Assembly: GCA_020247545.1 (NCBI GenBank)
Contig: JADCIX010000005.1
Span: 1 to 64,000, forward strand
Source of the DNA: Rhodocyclaceae bacterium
GTDB taxonomy: Bacteria > Pseudomonadota > Gammaproteobacteria > Burkholderiales > Usitatibacteraceae
Reading direction: 5' to 3'
Length of the DNA: 64,000 bases
In this document: positions 27,315 through 36,993 of the stretch, one piece after another
Layout of the letters: each line of letters starts with the position of its first letter
Numbering within the stretch: the first letter of the stretch is position 1
Program-made: the position numbers and the translations under genes
Notes under the pieces: generated by a model
The model's database searches: none
The model's input: the letters and a program-made list of their open reading frames with translations, nothing else
What the model was told of the DNA's origin: nothing

Positions 27315-29459
27315 ATGTCTGATCATTCCATGAAGAAAAACCACACCCGTGCGGTGCCGATGCTCTGTACTGCAACACTCTTGGCCGTACCTGCAATTGC
27401 GCAGCAGCCGAGCCCCGCAGTGCAAGCGGAAACGTTGACAATCACCGCCACCCGGCAGGCGTACCAAGGCGACTTCAAGCGCTTGGAAACGCCGCAGGCC
27501 GAACAGACAATCGACGCGGAGACCTTGCGTGCGTCAGGTGCGGTCGACCTCAATCAGGCATTGGCCCTGTCAGCTACAGTGGCTCGGCAAAACAACTTCG
27601 GTGGGTTGTGGAATGCGTTCGCAATTCGCGGCTTCGTTGGCGATGAAAATCTGCCCAGCAACTATTTGGTCAACGGCTTCAACGCCGGCCGTGGCTTCGG
27701 CGGTCCCCGTGATTTGTCGGGCATCGAGTCAGTTGAAGTACTGAAAGGACCGCGTGCAGCGTTGTTCGGGCGCGGTGAACCAGGCGGCACAGTCAATCTA
27801 GTCACCAAACGCCCCACCTTCAAGACCGCCGGCGAGTTTCGGCTATCTGCCGGCAGTTTTGATACCTACCGTGCTGACGCTGATTGGACCGCGCCGCTTT
27901 CCGACAGCCTAGCCGTCCGCTTCGTCGGCTACACAGAAGACGCAGGCAGCTTCCGCAATACCGTCGAAACTAGCAAACACGGCACCAGTCCGTCGATCGC
28001 CTGGCGCATCAGCCCGCAAAGCAATCTGGTCTATGAACTGGAGTACAGTCAGCAAAAGATCCCGTTCGACCGCGGTGTTCTCGCGCTCAATGGACAGCTG
28101 GGGCGGATTCCCCAGAGCCGTTTTCTCGGCGAGCCGGGCGACGGCCCGCTGAGGGCAGATGTGCAGGGCCACCAACTCGAGTTCCAGCACGACTTCAACA
28201 AGGATTGGAGCGCGCTGCTGGGCCTGACCACACGCAGGACCTCGCTGGAAGGCTTTTCGACAGAGGCCGAGCTGGCGACTAACCGCCAGCGTCTGCTGAT
28301 CGACGGCCAGACGCTGACACGCCAGCGCCGCTTTCGTGACTACGATGCCGACTATCAGGTGGTACGTGCTGAAATCAATGGCCGCTTCAAATGGGGCGGA
28401 CTTCGGCACCGCGTGATCTTCGGTTTGGATTCCGACCGTTTCGAAAACGACCAAGTGTTTCTGCGTGCGCGCGCCCCGGCTCTGGCGAGCAACCCGACGT
28501 TGGCGCAGCAACAGGCAATCAACATCTTCAACCCGGTCTATGGCAGCTACACCCTGCCCACGCCCACGCCACTAACCAACCGTGTGGAAACGCAGCAATC
28601 GGCAGGCTTGTTTTTGCAGGACCAGATCAACCTGAGCGACCGTGTGCAACTGCGGGTCGGTGCGCGCTACGACGACTACAAACAAACACTGAATAACCGG
28701 GCCAACGGCCAGGTCCTGACGCAAAAGGAAACGCGCATCAGCCCGCAACTCGGTCTCGTCTTCCGCGCCGATCCGTCGCTTTCACTGTACGCCACCTACG
28801 GCGAAAACTTCCGCCCGCTTTCAGGTGTGGATGCTCGCGGCAATGGCTTCACGCCGAATCAATCCACTGCGGTTGAAGGCGGTGCCAAGTTTTCAGTCGG
28901 CGGCATCGACGGGACAGTGGCCGTATTCCAAGTTCGGCAGAAGAACATCCTCGTTGCGGATGACCCCAGTGCGCTCACATTGGCGGCCATTGGCCAAGCG
29001 AAAAGCCGTGGCATCGAAATTGATTTGCAGGGTGAAATCGCTAACGGATACAGCATTTGGGCTTCGTATGCGTATGTCGACGCAAAAACCACCAACACCT
29101 TCAACGACGCCAACTTCGGCGTCCCCGTGCCGGCGGGCACGCCGCTGCTCAACGTGCCAAAGCAAAGCCTGAGCCTGCAGCTGGTGAAGTCGATGACGCT
29201 GGCCGGCCACGGCCTGCAGCTGGGTGGCGGCTTGGTGCATGTGGGCAAGCGCTCCGGAGAATTTACGACCAACTTCAAGCTGCCGGCCTATACGCTGGCT
29301 CGTGCTTTCGCCGCGTATGAAGTCACAAAGACGACGACCCTGAGACTGGACGTAGACAACATATTCGACGAAACCTATTACACCAATTCGTTCTCGACGC
29401 TGTGGGTGCAACCCGGCACACCACGCAGCGTGCGGCTGTCCGCTACGTTCAAGTTTTGA
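27315..29459 (+). CDS. TonB-dependent outer-membrane receptor, siderophore-receptor type
   Basis: A 714-residue receptor. After a signal peptide (MKKNHTRAVPMLCTATLLAV to AIAQ) come a plug domain (TQAEQTIDAETLRAS region, NAFAIRGFVGDENLPSNYLV, IESVEVLKGPRAALFGRGEP, GGTVNLVTKRP) and a 22-strand barrel ending in the C-terminal phenylalanine of TFKF. The plug motifs match ferric-siderophore receptors. There is no visible STN signalling domain. ATG at 27315 or 27330 are both possible; neither has a strong ribosome site, and a longer frame reaches 27105. An ABC exporter gene starts one base after the stop, so the ligand may relate to that pump. I saw no convincing Fur box. Confidence 0.92.
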   Translation: MSDHSMKKNHTRAVPMLCTATLLAVPAIAQQPSPAVQAETLTITATRQAYQGDFKRLETPQAEQTIDAETLRASGAVDLNQALALSATVARQNNFGGLWNAFAIRGFVGDENLPSNYLVNGFNAGRGFGGPRDLSGIESVEVLKGPRAALFGRGEPGGTVNLVTKRPTFKTAGEFRLSAGSFDTYRADADWTAPLSDSLAVRFVGYTEDAGSFRNTVETSKHGTSPSIAWRISPQSNLVYELEYSQQKIPFDRGVLALNGQLGRIPQSRFLGEPGDGPLRADVQGHQLEFQHDFNKDWSALLGLTTRRTSLEGFSTEAELATNRQRLLIDGQTLTRQRRFRDYDADYQVVRAEINGRFKWGGLRHRVIFGLDSDRFENDQVFLRARAPALASNPTLAQQQAINIFNPVYGSYTLPTPTPLTNRVETQQSAGLFLQDQINLSDRVQLRVGARYDDYKQTLNNRANGQVLTQKETRISPQLGLVFRADPSLSLYATYGENFRPLSGVDARGNGFTPNQSTAVEGGAKFSVGGIDGTVAVFQVRQKNILVADDPSALTLAAIGQAKSRGIEIDLQGEIANGYSIWASYAYVDAKTTNTFNDANFGVPVPAGTPLLNVPKQSLSLQLVKSMTLAGHGLQLGGGLVHVGKRSGEFTTNFKLPAYTLARAFAAYEVTKTTTLRLDVDNIFDETYYTNSFSTLWVQPGTPRSVRLSATFKF

Positions 29460-29460
29460 C

Positions 29461-30186
29461 GTGGCGCGCCAGGTCAAGTTACAGGCAGAGCAACTCCGCG
29501 TACTGCGCGGTGGCAGGGAAGTACTGTCGGGCGTGAGCTTTGAAGTTGCCGGCGGTGAGGTGTACGGGCTGCTCGGCGGCAACGGCGCCGGCAAATCAAC
29601 GACGCTTTCCACCTTCCTTGGCTTTCTGCCGGCATCCGGCGGTCGGGTGATCGTCAACACGCGCGATGTTGGCAGCGACGTGGCGGCCGCCCGCCGTGCG
29701 ATGGCCTACCTCCCTGAAGCCGCGTCAATGTACGAACATCTCGATGCGCGCGAGAACCTCCACTACTTTCTGCAACTGGTCGGTGTGGGCCGTGGTGAAT
29801 CCGAGATCGACGCAGCGTTGGACCGTGTGTCGCTGGCCGGTGAGGCGCGCGGGATCAAGCTGCGCGGGTACTCCAAAGGTATGCGGCAGAAAGTGGCAAT
29901 CGCGTTGGCAATCTTGCGTGATACAGACATTCTTTTGCTCGACGAGCCAACTTCGGGGCTGGACCCCACCGCCATCGATGAATTTCATGACCTGGTGCGT
30001 GGCCTTGCCGACGCCGGCAAGGCCATCCTGATGGTGACACACGACGTGTACGGCGCGTGCCAGGTGGCGGACCGCATCGGTTTGCTCCGTGGCGGCAAAC
30101 TGGTGGATCAGTTCGCCGCACCTGCCGGTGGTCGGATTGAGACCGAAACCGTCCACCGCGCCTTTTCCGCCAAGACCAATCCGTGA
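29461..30186 (+). CDS. ABC transporter ATP-binding protein
   Basis: A 241-residue ABC ATPase of the ABC-2/CcmA-NosF type. Walker A GLLGGNGAGKSTTLSTFLG, signature LRGYSKGMRQKVAIALAIL, Walker B ILLLDEPTSGLDP and the H-loop MVTHD are intact. It begins with GTG one base after the TonB receptor stop and its own stop overlaps the first permease start (GTGA). Such tight packing means the four genes are made together. Substrate unknown. The architecture (one ATPase, two membrane proteins) fits an exporter, lipoprotein remodelling pump or maturation factor rather than a binding-protein-dependent importer. Confidence 0.94.
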   Translation: MARQVKLQAEQLRVLRGGREVLSGVSFEVAGGEVYGLLGGNGAGKSTTLSTFLGFLPASGGRVIVNTRDVGSDVAAARRAMAYLPEAASMYEHLDARENLHYFLQLVGVGRGESEIDAALDRVSLAGEARGIKLRGYSKGMRQKVAIALAILRDTDILLLDEPTSGLDPTAIDEFHDLVRGLADAGKAILMVTHDVYGACQVADRIGLLRGGKLVDQFAAPAGGRIETETVHRAFSAKTNP

Positions 30187-31619
30187 AACGCGTGCTCGTT
30201 ATCGCCGCCGCCGAATGGCGTTATTGGCTGCGTTCACGATTGGCGCAGGGCGGGGCATTGCTCATCACCGCGCTGTTGGTAGCCACCACGGTGCTGACCA
30301 CGCTGCGTATGCAGAGCGAAACAGCGGAGCGCACACAACATCAGGCCAAGGCCGAAACGGCCTTCTTGACGCAGCCCGATCGCCACCCGCATCGTATGGT
30401 GCATTACGGGCACTACGTATTCCGTACCCCGGCACCGCTCGCACTCTTCGACCCCGGTCTGGACCCCGTCACCGGCCAGTCCATCTTTCTTGAAGGCCAC
30501 CGCCAGAACACAGCCATGTTCGCCGCTTCGGGGGCCAGCGCCGATCTGGGCGGCTTGAGCTGGCTGAGCCCCGCCATGGTGTATCAGCTGTTTGCGCCGC
30601 TGCTGGTGATCCTGCTGGGACATGGTCTGGTTGCGCGGGAACGCGAGGCCGCCACGCTCGCAACGTTGCTGGCCCAAGGCACGCCGGGTCGGGTGGTGCT
30701 GGCCGGCAAGGCACTCGCGCTGTTGTCGTTTGTGGTGGTCTTGCTCTTGCCCCTCGCACTTGGTGCGGGCTTTGCGGTGTTGAATGGTGAACAGCTCTTG
30801 GCCGCTGGGGCCTTGATGATTGCGTATCTGTTGTACCTCGTCATCTGGGGCGCGCTGGCGTTGCTGGCCTCAGCATTCATCAGGAACCGCGCCGCCGTAC
30901 TGGCCACACTCGCCACGCTGTGGATCGCGCTGACGCTGGTGCTGCCTGCCGTGGCCGTCAGCTCGGCGGCGAATGCCGCGCCCATGGCAGGCAAGCTGGA
31001 AGACGATTTGGCGATGCTAACCGAGCTGCGCAAACTGGGTGACGGTCACAACGCGAATGACCCGGCCTTTGCCCAACTGCGCGCCGACTTACTCGCCAAA
31101 CACGGTGTGCAACGCGTCGAAGACCTGCCAGTGAACCTGCGCGGCGTCGTGGCACAGGCCAGCGAACAGAAGCTGACCGATACATTGAACAGCTATGCCG
31201 GTGCCCGCATGGCGGCAGAAACCCGGCAGGCCGCAGCGTTGTCCGTCTACGGGTGGCTCACGCCCCTACTCGCCGTGGCCGAAGCGTCGCGGGCGGTGTC
31301 CGGTACCGATCTGACGCATCACCACCGCTTCCTGCGCGAAGCTGAAGACCTGCGTTACGCCTTCGTCCAGGGCCTTAATCAAATTCACGCGGAGAAGCTT
31401 GCCTACGCCGACGACATCAGGCGCAGCAGCGACCCCGCGGCCGAGCGCCGCACACGTGTGGACGCGGCAAACTGGCAGTTGCTGGAACGCTTTCGCTTTC
31501 AGCCCGATGCTGCCGGCTCACGTCTCCAGCAGGCCCGCCCCCAATGGCTGATGCTCGGCGTCTGGAGCACCCTGTTGATGATGGCGGGGTTCTGGCTCGG
31601 TGGTAGGCTCAAGCCATGA
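30183..31619 (+). CDS. ABC-2 type permease, DUF3526-like (first)
   Basis: A 478-residue membrane protein. One membrane helix near residues 20-40 is followed by a large extracytoplasmic domain (about 40-125; HRMVHYGHYVFRTPAPLALF), then helices at about 130-150, 175-200, 205-235 and 240-262, a second soluble part of about 170 residues, and a final helix (MLGVWSTLLMMAGFWLGG). This layout, with the F-x-L-A-P-L-L-V-I-L segment before REREAATLATLLAQG, is that of DUF3526-containing ABC-2 permeases. GTG start overlapping the ATPase stop; its own stop overlaps the next gene (ATGA). Confidence 0.85.
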   Translation: MKRVLVIAAAEWRYWLRSRLAQGGALLITALLVATTVLTTLRMQSETAERTQHQAKAETAFLTQPDRHPHRMVHYGHYVFRTPAPLALFDPGLDPVTGQSIFLEGHRQNTAMFAASGASADLGGLSWLSPAMVYQLFAPLLVILLGHGLVAREREAATLATLLAQGTPGRVVLAGKALALLSFVVVLLLPLALGAGFAVLNGEQLLAAGALMIAYLLYLVIWGALALLASAFIRNRAAVLATLATLWIALTLVLPAVAVSSAANAAPMAGKLEDDLAMLTELRKLGDGHNANDPAFAQLRADLLAKHGVQRVEDLPVNLRGVVAQASEQKLTDTLNSYAGARMAAETRQAAALSVYGWLTPLLAVAEASRAVSGTDLTHHHRFLREAEDLRYAFVQGLNQIHAEKLAYADDIRRSSDPAAERRTRVDAANWQLLERFRFQPDAAGSRLQQARPQWLMLGVWSTLLMMAGFWLGGRLKP

Positions 31620-32899
31620 GTGGATTGTCTTCGTCTGCAAACCTTTGGTCAGCTATCCGGCGAGAAGCGGCCTTTTTGGCTCGAGACCGATCTGTGCTGG
31701 CTTGGTGGTTGGTGGTGTTGTGTCTGTCGGTACTAGCTGTGTCCGCTGGGTTGTCGGAGGTGCAACAGCAAAACGCCACGATCGCGCGGTTATTGGAAGC
31801 CGACGCCGCCGATCGCTCGGCGGTGCTGAAGACACAAAGTGACTGGGGCGGCACCGCCTACAGCAGCTTTCACCTGACCTACGATGCGCCATCGAACTTT
31901 GCTTTTGCCGCGTTGGGTCGTCGCGACGACACGCCGTGGAAACACCGCGTGCGCATGCTGGCGCTGGAAGGACAGATCCATGAGCGTGATGCCGGGCATC
32001 CGGTGCTCGCGTTAGTCGGTCGCTTCGACTTTGCCTTTCTCGCTGCATTCATCCTGCCGCTGGTGCTGATCGTGCTGTTGCACGACATTCGCGCACGAGA
32101 AAGAGTGGCCGGACGCTACGACTTGCTGGTTGCCACCGCAGGACGTGCCGACCGCCTATGGCAGATGCGCGCCGCATTGCGCACTGGCGGCGTATTCATC
32201 TGCGCTGCAATCCCGTTGCTTGTCGCCGGTGTGATGGCAAACGCCGCCGCAGCGACTTTACTGGCGGCCACTGGCCTGCTGCTGGTGTACCTGCTGGCGT
32301 GGACAATCCTATGCGCACGGCTGGCAGCCTCGCAGCGGTCAGGCGAATTAATCCTCGCCGCGTTGATGACAATTTGGATCTTCGTCAGCGTGATCATCCC
32401 AGCCGCCGGACGTATCGCAATCGATCGTGCGGTGCCAGTACCGTCGGGGGCAGACATCATTCTGACCCAGCGCGAAGCTGTGAACGACGCGTGGGACCTG
32501 CCGAAGGAGGTCACCATGGCGGCCTTCGTCGAGCGCTATCCCCAATGGGAAGCGCACACTAAGGTCGAGCGCCCTTTTGCATGGAAGTGGTACTTTGCTT
32601 TTCAGCAGGTTGGCGATCAGAAAGCTCAGGCGTTATCGGACGCCTACTACGCTGGCCGCCAAAAGCGTGACCGGCTGGCCGGTCGGCTGGCCGTCATTGC
32701 GCCGCCAGTGCTGCTGGAACGCTCGCTGCAGATGCTGGCGGGGACCGACCTGCGGGCATCGCTGGCCTACGAGGCCAGAGTGCGCGCTTTTCATGCGTCG
32801 CTGCGCGAGTTCTATTACCCGAAACTCTTTCTCGACGAACCCTTTGAACGCGCGGCGCTGGATTCCATGCCGCAATTTGGCTCGCAGCCGCCCAAATAA
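31616..32899 (+). CDS. ABC-2 type permease, DUF3526-like (second)
   Basis: A 427-residue paralogue of the preceding permease with the same layout: helix near residue 30, soluble domain containing SSFHLTYDAPSNFAFAALGRRD, helices between about 140 and 280 (FDFAFLAAFILPLVLIVLLH, RARERVAGRYDLLVATAG), then a long soluble C-terminal part with AFQQVGDQKAQALSDAYYAG. Unlike its neighbour it lacks the final C-terminal helix. The two presumably form a heterodimeric membrane channel with the ATPase. It is the last gene of the operon; no clear terminator follows. Confidence 0.85.
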   Translation: MSGLSSSANLWSAIRREAAFLARDRSVLAWWLVVLCLSVLAVSAGLSEVQQQNATIARLLEADAADRSAVLKTQSDWGGTAYSSFHLTYDAPSNFAFAALGRRDDTPWKHRVRMLALEGQIHERDAGHPVLALVGRFDFAFLAAFILPLVLIVLLHDIRARERVAGRYDLLVATAGRADRLWQMRAALRTGGVFICAAIPLLVAGVMANAAAATLLAATGLLLVYLLAWTILCARLAASQRSGELILAALMTIWIFVSVIIPAAGRIAIDRAVPVPSGADIILTQREAVNDAWDLPKEVTMAAFVERYPQWEAHTKVERPFAWKWYFAFQQVGDQKAQALSDAYYAGRQKRDRLAGRLAVIAPPVLLERSLQMLAGTDLRASLAYEARVRAFHASLREFYYPKLFLDEPFERAALDSMPQFGSQPPK

Positions 32900-33383
32900 T
32901 GTGTGCTGCTTTACCGCGATGGTGTGTTTGCCATCGCATCACAGATTCGCGCCAGATTGTGTTCGGGCGCAGCACAAATCACCTTTTGCAAGATGCCAAT
33001 TTGTTCCATGGCATGGCTTTGGGTGATGCTGGTGAGACCGTGCAGGCTCACCAAAATGAAGAGCGCAGCCCCTCCATCGCCACACGTTCGACAAGGCTGG
33101 GAAGACCTCAATAACCACAGCCAACTGCGCCATGACATCGCCTACCAGACCGCTGTCGGAGGCGACGACGATGTTAAGTTATGCCCGGCAGGAACGGCGA
33201 GATTGTTAGAAGTGCCGCCCCCTTTCAGACAGTACGAGAGAACTTATGTTTGCCGAATTGAGGCCGTATTACCTGTTAACTCACCGCTTTCCCAGTAGTG
33301 TGGATCGGATAACCTTTCAACACGCAATCTTAGCTTGCTTGTTTCTTCCTCACTTTTGACCAACTTGATCTTGGGAAAACAAA
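32900..33383. other. Intergenic region without recognised gene
   Basis: About 480 bp between the ABC operon and the chemotaxis receptor. Open frames on both strands overlap and give no familiar protein. I looked for a flagellar sigma-28 promoter before the receptor gene; TCGGATAA at about 33307-33314 is a partial -10 match without a -35. Confidence 0.5.
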
Positions 33384-35393
33384 ATGTCAGCCGTTCTTAC
33401 CTCCCTGTCTGCCGCCACCAAGCCGCAAACCCGTCCGGCATCACCTTCATTGATTGGATTCTTTCAGTACCATGGTGCTTGGGCACCTGGCGTCAAGCTA
33501 TTTCGCCGAATCGACTTTACAAGTAAAGCGGTACTCGTCTCCCTGACATTCCTCCTCCCCATCGTATTTCTCGCTTACTCCTACGTAAGCGCTAAACAGG
33601 AAGTGATCAATGTTGCAGCGCAAGAGCGCGTTGGTGTTGCCTATATTAAGGAATTGATCCCACTATTAAAACTGGCACAGTCTAACCGTATGACTGCAAC
33701 CGCCGCTGCGCGCGGCGCAGTTTCGCCCGACGCTGCCGTGCTCGCCAGGCAATACGACGAGCAGCAAAAGAAGCTAGCAGACGTCGAAGGCAAGCTCGGT
33801 GTCAGCTTGGAGACCAATGTCGTTTACAACGCCTACCTTCAGGCCGCCTCAGCCGCAAAGTCGACAAGCGGCGCGCCTGACACCGTCTTCGCCGCGCACA
33901 CCGCGAGCGTTGACGCAATTCTGACGATCCTCGACAAAGTCCTCGATACGTCCGGTCTGGCGCTGGATCCTGCGATTGAAACCTACTACCTGATGGATAC
34001 TGCGACGAACCGCTCCACAACACTGGTCGAGGCCATGGCCAAAATGCGTGGCGTGGGCAACGTAGTTTTGGCTACCGGCGAGATGACACCGGCGCAGGTT
34101 GCAGTGCTGCATCAGAACTTCCCGCTCGCGAGTTACCACAAGAAGGCGTTCGACTTTAACCTCGGAAAAGTGCTCAAGGCCCGCCCGGAACTGAAGACCG
34201 CAATTGAGCACGAAGCCGCAAGCCGGGCGTTGCGCGCCTACTTGGATGACATCGAAAAAACCTTCCTCAAAGGCGAGCTCCTCAAGGTCGACCGCGCCGC
34301 ATTTGTGAACGCCGCGAACCGTGCCATCGACGCGCAGTTTGAGGTCAACGCCAAGCTGCTGGGAATACTAGATCAATTGCTGTCGGAGCGCGTAAAGGAG
34401 ACCGCATCAGAGCGTAACGCGGCCTTGATCATTCTCTCCTTTACACTGCTGCTAGCGTTATACCTGTTCCGCTCATTTCACCTTGTGACCCAGGGCGGGC
34501 TACGCGAAGTACAGCGTCATCTTGAGTCAATGGCCGCCGGCGACCTTACAAAATCGCCCAACCCTTGGGGCAGCGATGAAGCCGCGCGCCTCATGATCTC
34601 ACTCAGCAATATGCAGCATTCGTTGCGGGGTATCGTCTCACAGGTACGCCGGTCGGCTGACTCGATCGTAGAAGCCTCCACCCAGATCGCTTCGGCGTCT
34701 GCGGATCTGTCTTCCCGCACTGAACAGACCGCTGCAAACTTAGAAGAAAGCGCCGCCTCCGTCGAACAGGTATCTGCCACTGTCCGGAGCTCGGCTGACA
34801 ACGCCCAGCAGGCGGCATCACTTGCCCATTCGAATACCAAGATTGCGGAACGTGGCGGCGAGGTTATTTCCCGCGTGGTGACCACCATGGAAGCGATCAA
34901 CACCTCGTCGTCGAAAATTAGCGAGATTATCGGCACCATCGATGGCATCGCCTTCCAAACCAACATCCTCGCGCTCAACGCTGCGGTGGAAGCTGCTCGC
35001 GCCGGTGAACAAGGCCGTGGCTTTGCTGTGGTTGCTTCAGAAGTCCGCAGTCTCGCACAGCGCAGCGCTGATGCTGCCAAAGAGATCAAGGTATTGATTT
35101 CTGGCAGTGTGGAACAGGTTCATGTTGGTACCGACGTGGTGCGCAGTGCCGGTGATACGATGGCCGAGATTGTGACCAGTGCAAAACGCATGGGCAGCCT
35201 GTTGGGCGAAATCTCAACGTCGGCAACCGAACAAAGCTCCGGTATTGCACAAGTCAATACGTCCGTGCAGGAGCTCGACCGCATGACCCAACAAAACGCC
35301 GCGCTGGTGGAAGAAACCGCCGCCGCCGCCGGTAGCTTGAACCAGCAAGCGCATGGCTTGGCCGAGGAAGTATCGCGGTTCAGGCTACCGTAA
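33384..35393 (+). CDS. Methyl-accepting chemotaxis protein
   Basis: A 669-residue inner-membrane chemoreceptor. Membrane helix 1 is near residues 50-67 ([20 protein letters not shown]), a helical periplasmic ligand domain of about 280 residues follows, helix 2 is near 345-360 ([17 protein letters not shown]), then a HAMP domain ([15 protein letters not shown]) and the coiled-coil signalling domain with the hairpin tip [20 protein letters not shown] and [17 protein letters not shown]. The C-terminal CheR-binding pentapeptide is absent. The ligand is unknown. Flanked downstream by a strong terminator, so it is a single-gene unit. The presence of MCPs implies motility. Confidence 0.95.
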   Translation: MSAVLTSLSAATKPQTRPASPSLIGFFQYHGAWAPGVKLFRRIDFTSKAVLVSLTFLLPIVFLAYSYVSAKQEVINVAAQERVGVAYIKELIPLLKLAQSNRMTATAAARGAVSPDAAVLARQYDEQQKKLADVEGKLGVSLETNVVYNAYLQAASAAKSTSGAPDTVFAAHTASVDAILTILDKVLDTSGLALDPAIETYYLMDTATNRSTTLVEAMAKMRGVGNVVLATGEMTPAQVAVLHQNFPLASYHKKAFDFNLGKVLKARPELKTAIEHEAASRALRAYLDDIEKTFLKGELLKVDRAAFVNAANRAIDAQFEVNAKLLGILDQLLSERVKETASERNAALIILSFTLLLALYLFRSFHLVTQGGLREVQRHLESMAAGDLTKSPNPWGSDEAARLMISLSNMQHSLRGIVSQVRRSADSIVEASTQIASASADLSSRTEQTAANLEESAASVEQVSATVRSSADNAQQAASLAHSNTKIAERGGEVISRVVTTMEAINTSSSKISEIIGTIDGIAFQTNILALNAAVEAARAGEQGRGFAVVASEVRSLAQRSADAAKEIKVLISGSVEQVHVGTDVVRSAGDTMAEIVTSAKRMGSLLGEISTSATEQSSGIAQVNTSVQELDRMTQQNAALVEETAAAAGSLNQQAHGLAEEVSRFRLP

Positions 35394-35447
35394 ATGATGT
35401 GTGCGGAGATCGCCAAGCTGCATGATCCTCGCAAAAACGATGGCCCA

Positions 35448-35478
35448 AACAATGCACCCACCGGGTGCATTGTTGTTT
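35448..35478 (+). terminator. Rho-independent terminator after the chemoreceptor gene
   Basis: A perfect 12-bp stem AACAATGCACCC / GGGTGCATTGTT around a three-base loop, followed by GTTT. Because the stem begins with AACAA it also works on the minus strand for the convergent kinase gene. Confidence 0.9.
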
Positions 35479-35638
35479 CTGGCGGGCCAATCAACTGAAG
35501 ACACGACAACACGGCATCAATCACACGCTGATATCGGCGGCTTTCAAGCATCTACAGACTCACCAAAACGCCCGCGACCGCGATCGGCGCGATTCGACCG
35601 TGAAGCCCCGCGAGGGGGCGATTGCATGCGGGCTGCTG

Positions 35639-36769
35639 CTAAGGCAACGCCGGGATGCGGATGGTGAACACCGTTCCTTCGCCCTTGGTGCTGGAAACCT
35701 GCATTTCGCCGCCCATGGCGTCCACGAGTTTCTTAGATATCGCCAAACCGAGGCCTGTCCCATCGGCAGATAGGCCCTCTTTCGTCGGCCTCGAATAGGG
35801 GATAAACAATCGTTTAAGCTCGTCGGCTGTCATACCATGCCCTGAATCCGCGACCGCAACCGTACACCAGCCGCCCGCCGACGAGGTACTGATACGAACC
35901 CAGCCTCGTGCACGATTGTATTTAATGGCGTTTGAAACCAGGTTGAGGAGAACCTGCTTGATGAACAATAGGTCGACGAGCGCCACGATATTCTGCGCTC
36001 CACAATCCGCAACTAAGCTGACATCCGCTTCAACGGCAGAGGCTTGAAGCCAGGCAACAATTTCCAAGACCAGCGGTCTCATCTCAACCTGAGAGGCGAG
36101 CAACGGTATCTGACCATCATCGAGTCGACCGACATCGCGTAGATTGTTGACCAGAGCGAGCATATGCTGTGCGGCGTCTTGTACGTGTCCTAGGTATCGA
36201 GCGCCTTTCTCGTCGACGCTGATGGACGGCCTTGCGAGCGCAAGTCTGGAGAATCCCAGCACCGCATTAAGCGGTGTACGCAGCTCGTGGGATAGGTCGG
36301 AAAGAATATTCGGCTTTGGCTGTACATGATTGTCGCGCGCTTGTCGCCGCGCGAGCTGCGCTTCGGCCTCGCGCAATCGAGAAATATCGGTCATTGCCTT
36401 GAGGACACCGATGATGGATCCGTCGCCGCCAAATAGCGGACTCGCGTTCACCACCAGCCATTTCGGATTTTCGCCCGGCACATCAAATCGCACCAGCCCG
36501 CCTTGGCGTCGCCCAGTCTGTAGCGCCCGCACACAGAATGAACTGGAAACCGGAATCAGATCACCATTTTCGCGAAATCCCTGCCACTGGGGAAGCGGGA
36601 TAGCGCGGCCTATGACGTCGTCGACATCGACATCGAAGAGCTGCTGCGCCTTGGAGTTGAGGTCAACAATGCACCAGCTCGCGTCGCGAACCACCACTGC
36701 GTCACTCATGACTTCCAGTACCGCCCGATAGCAACCTGCAAGCTCATGACTCTGGTGGTGCGGCTCCAT
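35639..36769 (-). CDS. Cytoplasmic PAS-domain sensor histidine kinase
   Basis: A 376-residue kinase without membrane helices. The N-terminal PAS domain (about 10-130) opens with YRAVLEVMSDAVVVRDASW and ends at IIGVLKAMTDISRLREAEAQ. The phosphoacceptor is His161 in LSHELRTPLNAVLGFSRL. The HATPase domain has the N box NLVSNAIKYN, G1 VADSGHGM and G2 GTGLGLAISKKL. No response regulator gene is adjacent, so it is an orphan kinase. Signal unknown; the PAS domain suggests a cytoplasmic ligand or cofactor. Converges on the chemoreceptor gene. Confidence 0.94.
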   Translation of the reverse strand: MEPHHQSHELAGCYRAVLEVMSDAVVVRDASWCIVDLNSKAQQLFDVDVDDVIGRAIPLPQWQGFRENGDLIPVSSSFCVRALQTGRRQGGLVRFDVPGENPKWLVVNASPLFGGDGSIIGVLKAMTDISRLREAEAQLARRQARDNHVQPKPNILSDLSHELRTPLNAVLGFSRLALARPSISVDEKGARYLGHVQDAAQHMLALVNNLRDVGRLDDGQIPLLASQVEMRPLVLEIVAWLQASAVEADVSLVADCGAQNIVALVDLLFIKQVLLNLVSNAIKYNRARGWVRISTSSAGGWCTVAVADSGHGMTADELKRLFIPYSRPTKEGLSADGTGLGLAISKKLVDAMGGEMQVSSTKGEGTVFTIRIPALP

Positions 36770-36993
36770 TGACCTAACCTTTCTGTTAACTTGTTAGCAA
36801 AGATTGCCAAAAAAAATCACTTTTTGCAACAAGTGAACGCGGTGTGCCGTATCGTAGGGATTGCGCCCGAACCATGTTCAGGCGATTATCCGGTAAAAGA
36901 CGTTAGATCGGCGCAAATACAAAACATGCGGAAACAGATTTACCCAACACAAATCAGTCCTCACGCAATAATCAATACGCCTCGGCCTCATAG

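Noticed and set aside
33290-33320. Flagellar sigma-28 promoter before the chemoreceptor gene
   Set aside because: The -10 resembles GCCGATAA only partly and there is no TAAA element at the right spacing.
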